Of a DNA stretch of 64,000 bases, positions 59,501 to 64,000 are shown one piece after another. Made by a program: the position numbers and the translations under genes. This DNA is from Certhia americana (Eukaryota; Chordata; Aves; Passeriformes; Certhiidae). Each line of letters opens with the position of its first letter. Position 1 is the first letter of the stretch. The stretch covers positions 1,423,344 to 1,487,343 of the forward strand of contig JAGMWU010000028.1 of NCBI GenBank assembly GCA_018697195.1, given 5' to 3'. The notes beneath the pieces were generated by a model. That model searched no databases, was not told the DNA's origin, and saw only the letters and a list, made by a program, of their open reading frames with translations.

Positions 59501-61279
59501 ACGTTGGCACCCAGCAGCCAGCCCAGCTTCCCACCTTCAGCTCCTCACCACTCACGCAATCCCTAAATACCGGCTTTGCTTTCTCTCCCAGTTCAGCTCC
59601 TCATCTCGGCTGCCCACGGCATGAGACAGTCTGCACCTACATCTGCCCTAGCTTTTGGGCAACCTTTCCCAGGCATGCTCGAGACTCCCACATTTAGCTG
59701 CAACAGGAGTTCCCTGAGCAAGTTCTGGAAAGCCTCGTGGCGGCACCTAAATGGGAGATGTCGGGAAGAGCCTGCAAATCACCCTGAGACTCCACGGGCT
59801 CTGCCCGGCAAACTGCTCCAAATGTCATCTCCATTTAGCTGCTTTGCGAGCCAATTTGTCACATCCTAATGCAATTTGCTGAGGAGAGTTAAAGAGCACA
59901 GGGCAGGAGCAGTCACCCCTTCCTTCTGCGGGCTCCCGCAGCCAGGCTGAGCCTGCAGCTCCCCTCTCACACCCAGCTGGAGCTCCCTTCTGCCGGGAGG
60001 CAGGGGAGGCTCGGGGTTAATGCAAAGAACAAGGCAGAGCATGGGAAGAGCTGCTTCCATCATATCGGTGGATTATGTGCAGATCTTATGCAGCATCTGC
60101 TACCTGCTTCCACCGCACCACCACTGCGTTCGGAGCCGGGGAGAGGGGGGAAACTCCGCAATTAATTACAGCAAACAACACCGTAAAGACAATGAGGAGT
60201 AAATTGGGTTACTTTATCTTCTTGCCGCAAGCGCTGGGGATGTGGTTGGAAGAGTTGGGAGGGATGGCTGCCTTGCCTGATAAGCCATTTCACAACTGAC
60301 ACCGCTGGGTCACGTCCCTCTCTGCTCCCACCAAGCTTCTCCAATCAAAGCTGCTGTGTCTGCTCCCCTGCACCACCCCAAAACACCAACAGTTGAGCTT
60401 TGAGGGTCCTCAAAGTGACAACAAATGGCAAAAGGACAGCAATAAAGACCAAAAAAGCCCCATTGAGATCTAAAGGATCTAGCACCTCTGTGTTAAAGGT
60501 AAAAAGCCAAACATCTGTTCCGAGGATGGCACAGATTCTTGCGAGGCATCTGTCCCTCAGCTGTAAGTAGGTCAGCTCATTTCACTTTAGTCACCGTTAT
60601 CAATGAAGCCATCCAGAGCAGGAGGGACAGAACCACGTCCCCAACTCAGCCGAGGTCTATCGAGCACATTGAAGCCACCAGTGAAGCATCAAGTGCCCAA
60701 GCAAGGAGCAGGAGCAGCCTTCGAGCAGTGTTTCACATCCTGGCACTCCGAGAACTTCACGTTCCCTCACCTCCAGCTGCTGCACACAGGCTCACAGGGG
60801 ATTTATTTATTTTTTTTTTTTTCCCTCTGCCGCTTACTATTCACCTCGCTTAAAATTAACCTATTGACATTCTGATACCCCTTAGCACACAGATTAATTG
60901 AACATCACTCACTTCACCTCCAGGAACGCGCGAGTATTGGCCATAGCGTGAATGGAGACAAAGCCGGGGATGCCTGACCGTGCCAGGTTAAACGGAGGTC
61001 ACAGCCGGCGAGGACAGCTCACCCAGAGCAGCCTCGGCTGTCACCGACACCCATCCGACAGCTCCGGGGCTGCGGAAACCGGGAACATCACCCGGGACTT
61101 GGGATTTCCCTCAAGGGAGCACAAGTGCATTCGGCGTCTCTCCCCTCATCACCGGCTAAAAAGGGTCTTGAGCGGATTTAGGGAAGTTTTAGTGGGGATT
61201 TTATGTCTTTCCCCCTAAGATTCAGGGGTGTTTTCCAAAAAGTGCCCCCTTGCTAACAGGAACTTTTTATGGGGATGAG

Positions 61280-62290
61280 TTTATCCCGCTGCATCGCCTC
61301 CAGACCGTGACTGAGCGGTACCAAGCGGCCGCAGAATTAACGAGGAAACAGCGATGTCTAACGGGAGCGCCGAGCAGCCCGGGGAGCGAGCGGCAGCTGG
61401 ATTCCCTGGAACCGGGCAGTCGGAAGGGCTCCTCCATCCCTTCCCCAGCACCTCCGGCATCTCCGCGGGCACGGCCGAGACCGGAGCCGCCGGGCACCAC
61501 CCCGAGCTCTGCAGCCCCCGGTGCCACCCGGCTCGGGCAGCTGCGGGCGACACGGCGACAACGATCCCGACCCCGCTCCCCGCATCCTCCGGCGGGAGAT
61601 GCCCAGCGGATCCCCCACCCCGGGGACCCCCCCGGCGGGCAGCAGCCCCTCTCCATCCTCCGCCACTCACCAGCCCTCGCCGCTCCGGTGCCGCCCGCCT
61701 CCCTGCTCAGGGCGGGGGGATGCAGGCGGCCCCCGGCACCATGGAAATCCAGAGCCGGGCGGCCGCCGCTGCCCCGCAGCCCCCTCCGCCTCCCCCGGCG
61801 CGGCTCGGCTCGGCTCGGCTCAGCCCCGCCGGCCTCTCATCGCCTCCGCAGCCGCTGCCCGAGTGCGGCGAGCGCGGTTCGGCTGCGCTGCGCCCTCCCC
61901 GGCATCCGCCCGCCGCCAGCCCGGGCGCGCTCCCCGCTCCGCGCCAGCCCCGCGCCCGGGCGCGCTCCCCGCGCCGCTCCCGCCCTCCCCCGCGCCGCCC
62001 CCGCCCGTCGTTAAACCCTTTCCCCCTCGGCCGCCAGCGGGGCTCGGTAACCCCCCCTCCCCACCATCACCTGCGCCCACTGTGCCCGCATAGCGCAGCG
62101 TAGGCCGCGTCCGGGACGCGCCCGCGTCTGCAACCAAGCCCCGGCGCCCCGCACCGCGGCCCCGGCCCGGCACACGCTGTTCCCCGACAGGGCCGCCGCA
62201 CCTGCCCCCGCAGCTCCGCTCTGGGGGGCTGCAGGGACGGAACGGGGCGTTGGTTTTCTGTCTCGCTCTGAACCCCTGCGCAACCTCGGC
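61280..62290. promoter_or_regulatory. CpG island, probable PLXNA2 promoter
   Basis: About 1 kb of very GC-rich sequence in which CpG is not depleted, unlike the flanks. It contains several Sp1-type GC boxes (for example GGGCGGGG at about 61710-61717 and CCGCCCCCGCCC at about 61995-62006) and no convincing TATA box. It lies upstream of exon 2 at a distance normal for plexin-A genes. Open reading frames of 190-260 codons here on the + strand are an effect of low stop-codon density in GC-rich DNA. Confidence 0.75.
61671..62000 (-). other. PLXNA2: Candidate non-coding exon 1 (5' UTR) of PLXNA2; 5' end not defined
   Basis: In vertebrate plexin-A genes the start codon lies in exon 2, so a non-coding first exon in a CpG island is expected. 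Within the island the best minus-strand donor is GGGCTG followed by gtgagt, with the exon ending at 61671. A second possible donor (GCGCAG followed by gtgatg) would end an exon at 62071. The right end given is arbitrary because the transcription start cannot be read. If transcribed, the exon carries a short upstream ORF of 11 codons at 61707-61742. RNA evidence would be needed to choose between the donors. Confidence 0.45.
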
Positions 62291-62339
62291 TCAGTTTGCG
62301 GCAGGAGCGACACCTTACTCTCATTCCTCAGTTTTTGTC

Positions 62340-63711
62340 CAGGGCTCTGGGAGGGCTGGCATCCTGTTTCTGCAAGCCGGTCACCTCCATCAGAGCTGTG
62401 CAATGCGTCAATGCCCCTGAAGCCACTCTACGCCCTATCAACTCCTGCCACAAGCTGCCAGCACCCAACCACATGGCATGGCCACTGGAGACCGGTGGCC
62501 CCTGTGCCCAACCCACCCACTACTTTCAACCAGGGGACCCCTCTGGTTGTTGGATCACCATCAGGCCACGACTGGGCCTTCCACTTGCGCCTTAGACCTG
62601 GACCCACACCTGTAAGCTGCAGGGCACCAAAGTGAGGAGCTCTTTCAACCAACCCCACGCCCCATTGTCACCTGGAGCAGCCACAAGGTTTGGGGACACC
62701 TGGGGTCAGGGAAGAAAAGCCAGGCCCAGTGTCACAGCAGACATTCGCTCTTGGACCGGAGCACCACACGTGCCATCGTGACCTCCTGACCAGCCCAGGG
62801 GCATGGGAATGATTCCAATTGCAACGGTGTAGAGATCAATATTGTGATTGGATTCTGTTTGCCAGATCTGTCTTGTTGATTTTAAAAACCATTTTTCTAT
62901 ACATTCACAGGAGAAAAATCAGAACCATCATTCACTGGGCCCCTCCACACAAACGCAGTGACTCAACCAAACCCAGTCTCCGCTTTCCTTCCCTCCACCC
63001 CGCCGTGTCACCCTCACTGCTGTCGACCATGGCGCACAGAATTGACCTCGCTGCATCTCCTGCCTGGTGCACGTTAGCAAGACCCCGCAGAGCACTTTTG
63101 GGTGGAACCAGACACGTCCGGGTTTGCTGTTTGTCCCCCTGCAAGGATCCGGAACTCCCGTTGGAATCCATCAGGAATGGCCTATGCATCCGCACCGTGC
63201 GATCCAGTGCCACCCTTCCTTTCCTTCTCCTGGGGGTGATCAACATCCCTGCACTGCCCCCTCCCCGGAAGAAAGCCACAGGCGGGTTTGCTGGGGCTTT
63301 CCCCCACCCCTGCAGTGTCACAAGCACCCCTGATGCTCCTGAGTGGAGCACCGGGCAGAGCTCCCTTGCACAGCATTAACAAACTCCTGCACCGCACACT
63401 TCCCACAGAAAAGGGTCCCTCGACTCACTGCCGCCCCAGGGCTGATGACTTTGACAGCCTGGAGTAGATCCCCAGGGCTGCAGCTGCTATAGCTCAGGAG
63501 GCAGCAGAAGGCACCTCCAGTGTGATGCAGCACTGCTCCTGAGCAAGCTTTCCTCTCTCCCACTCTGTTCCCAGCACATGGTTCCTGTGGCTTGCACATT
63601 CCCACAAACTAACGTCACGCAAATCCCATGCAAGGCTCCATCTTGGATAATGCACATCCAATGCCATCCCACTAATGCAGTACCTTACAGGGCAGGTGCA
63701 GAGTGTCTCAA
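62340..63711. other. Upstream region with no recognised gene
   Basis: Between the CpG island and the terminal pyrimidine tract. It has balanced base composition, no CR1 and no minisatellite. The longest frame (62819-63379 on +, 186 codons) has no recognisable domain, and frames on the minus strand (for example 63318-63605) are equally unassignable. It could be intergenic DNA or part of an unrecognised transposable element. Confidence 0.6.
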
Positions 63712-63714
63712 CAA

Positions 63715-64000
63715 CTCCTCTCCTCGCTCTCCTCTCCTCATTCCTCTTCCTCGGTCCTCCCTCTCCTCTCACTCGTCCTCTCGCTCTCCTCTCTCTCTCC
63801 CTCTCTCTCCTCTCCTCCTCCCTCTCCTTCCTCCTCTCCCTCTCCTCCTCCTTCTATCCTCTCCTGCGTCTCTCCTCTCCTCTCCTCGCTCCTCTCTCTC
63901 CTCTCCTCTACCTCTCCTCTCCTCCACCACATCCCTCCATCCTCCTCTTCCGCTCCTCTCCTCTCCGCTCCCTTCCTCTCCTCTCCTCTCCTCTCTCTCC
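63715..64000. repeat. Pyrimidine tract, (CTCTC)n-type low complexity, running to the window edge
   Basis: Almost pure C and T on the + strand for about 285 bases, built from CTCC, CTCTC and TCCTC words. It continues past the window end, so its full length is unknown. The minus strand reads as a GGAGA-rich purine tract. Confidence 0.95.

Larger units (their letters stand above)
44359..61670 (-). other. PLXNA2: PLXNA2 intron 1 (about 17.3 kb if exon 1 is correctly placed)
   Basis: Runs from the proposed exon 1 donor (gtgagt) to the exon 2 acceptor (ttcttctctccacag). It holds a 28-29-bp minisatellite (45211-45497), CR1 fragments (46840-47000, and a back-to-back pair at 54150-54312), a T run and an A-rich run flanking an AT-rich block (47097-47560), a 53-bp repeat in four copies (50221-50432), a CpG-rich block (57650-58060), an AT-rich conserved-looking block (58660-58830) and a 40-42-bp minisatellite (59249-59500). 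The stretches between these (for example 48-50, 51-54 and 55-57.6 kb) show no gene that I recognise. Confidence 0.7.
1..62100 (-). other. PLXNA2: PLXNA2 gene, 5' portion (promoter to intron 4)
   Basis: Plexin-A2 is a single-pass cell-surface receptor for class 3 semaphorins (with neuropilins) and class 6 semaphorins, acting in axon guidance and cell migration. The identification rests on three coding exons whose joined product of 502 residues follows vertebrate plexin-A2 closely from residue 42 onward (family recognised from memory, not by a search); plexin-A1 and -A4 differ at many of these positions. Exons lie at 43104-44358, 42513-42695 and 3039-3173, plus a candidate non-coding exon 1 ending at 61671. 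The right boundary is approximate because the transcription start cannot be read directly. The gene continues beyond the left edge: the PSI, IPT, transmembrane and intracellular GAP-domain exons are absent here. No frameshift or premature stop is seen, so this is a functional gene fragment and not a pseudogene. Confidence 0.96.

Noticed and set aside
59098..59624. Repeat proteins on both strands (118 and 134 codons)
   Set aside because: The 42-bp minisatellite unit is a multiple of three, so frames stay open by chance.
61250..62103. Three overlapping + strand frames of 190-254 codons in the CpG island
   Set aside because: Composition is Pro/Ala/Arg/Ser-rich in all frames, as expected when stop codons are rare in CpG-dense DNA. 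No conserved motif is visible.
62819..63379. 186-codon + strand frame upstream of the promoter
   Set aside because: It has no recognisable domain, and the minus strand is equally open over much of it. Kept only as part of an unassigned region.
1..64000. CRISPR arrays, operons, prophage, plasmid or bacterial defence genes
   Set aside because: The sequence is vertebrate intronic DNA. Tandem repeats here lack the unique-spacer structure of CRISPR arrays, and no prokaryotic gene was seen.

Overview
The window is vertebrate nuclear DNA, almost certainly from a bird. It has split coding exons with canonical splice sites, a CpG-island promoter, about a dozen 5'-truncated CR1 LINE fragments with the 3' end typical of sauropsid (especially avian) CR1, many GC-rich minisatellites, and no Alu/B1-type SINEs or L1. 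Nothing bacterial, viral or plasmid-like was seen. The sauropsid assignment is firm. 'Bird' is strong inference, and the order of bird cannot be read from here.

One protein-coding gene is recognised: the 5' end of PLXNA2 (plexin-A2, a semaphorin receptor), on the minus strand, so transcription runs from right to left. The probable promoter is a CpG island at about 61.28-62.29 kb. A candidate non-coding exon 1 ends at a strong donor at 61671. Intron 1 is about 17.3 kb. Exon 2 (43104-44358) carries a short 5' UTR, the start codon at 44291, a signal peptide and most of the sema domain (codons 1-396). Intron 2 is only 408 bp. Exon 3 (42513-42695) adds codons 397-457. Intron 3 is about 39.3 kb. 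Exon 4 (3039-3173) adds codons 458-502. The left 3 kb is the start of intron 4. All three coding junctions are phase 0 with GT-AG sites, and the joined frame has no interruption. The window holds 502 codons, roughly the first quarter of a protein of about 1,890 residues; it stops near the end of the sema domain and contains no PSI, IPT, transmembrane or GAP exons.

The rest is intronic or upstream DNA. It contains CR1 fragments in both orientations; minisatellites with units of about 10, 17, 18, 21, 28-29, 30, 42 and 53 bp (one with an internal 10-N assembly gap); homopolymer tracts; a tRNA-Ala-like 3' half in antisense; several AT-rich islands dense in homeodomain/POU-type motifs that look like candidate intronic enhancers; a second small CpG-rich block near 57.7-58.0 kb; and a long pyrimidine tract running to the right edge. 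Right of the promoter (62.3-63.7 kb) no gene is recognised.

I found no evidence of a new multi-gene system. The observations most worth checking are a minimal start-stop upstream ORF just inside exon 2, a minisatellite carrying six perfect AP-1 heptamers, the tRNA-like segment, and the candidate enhancers in the large introns.
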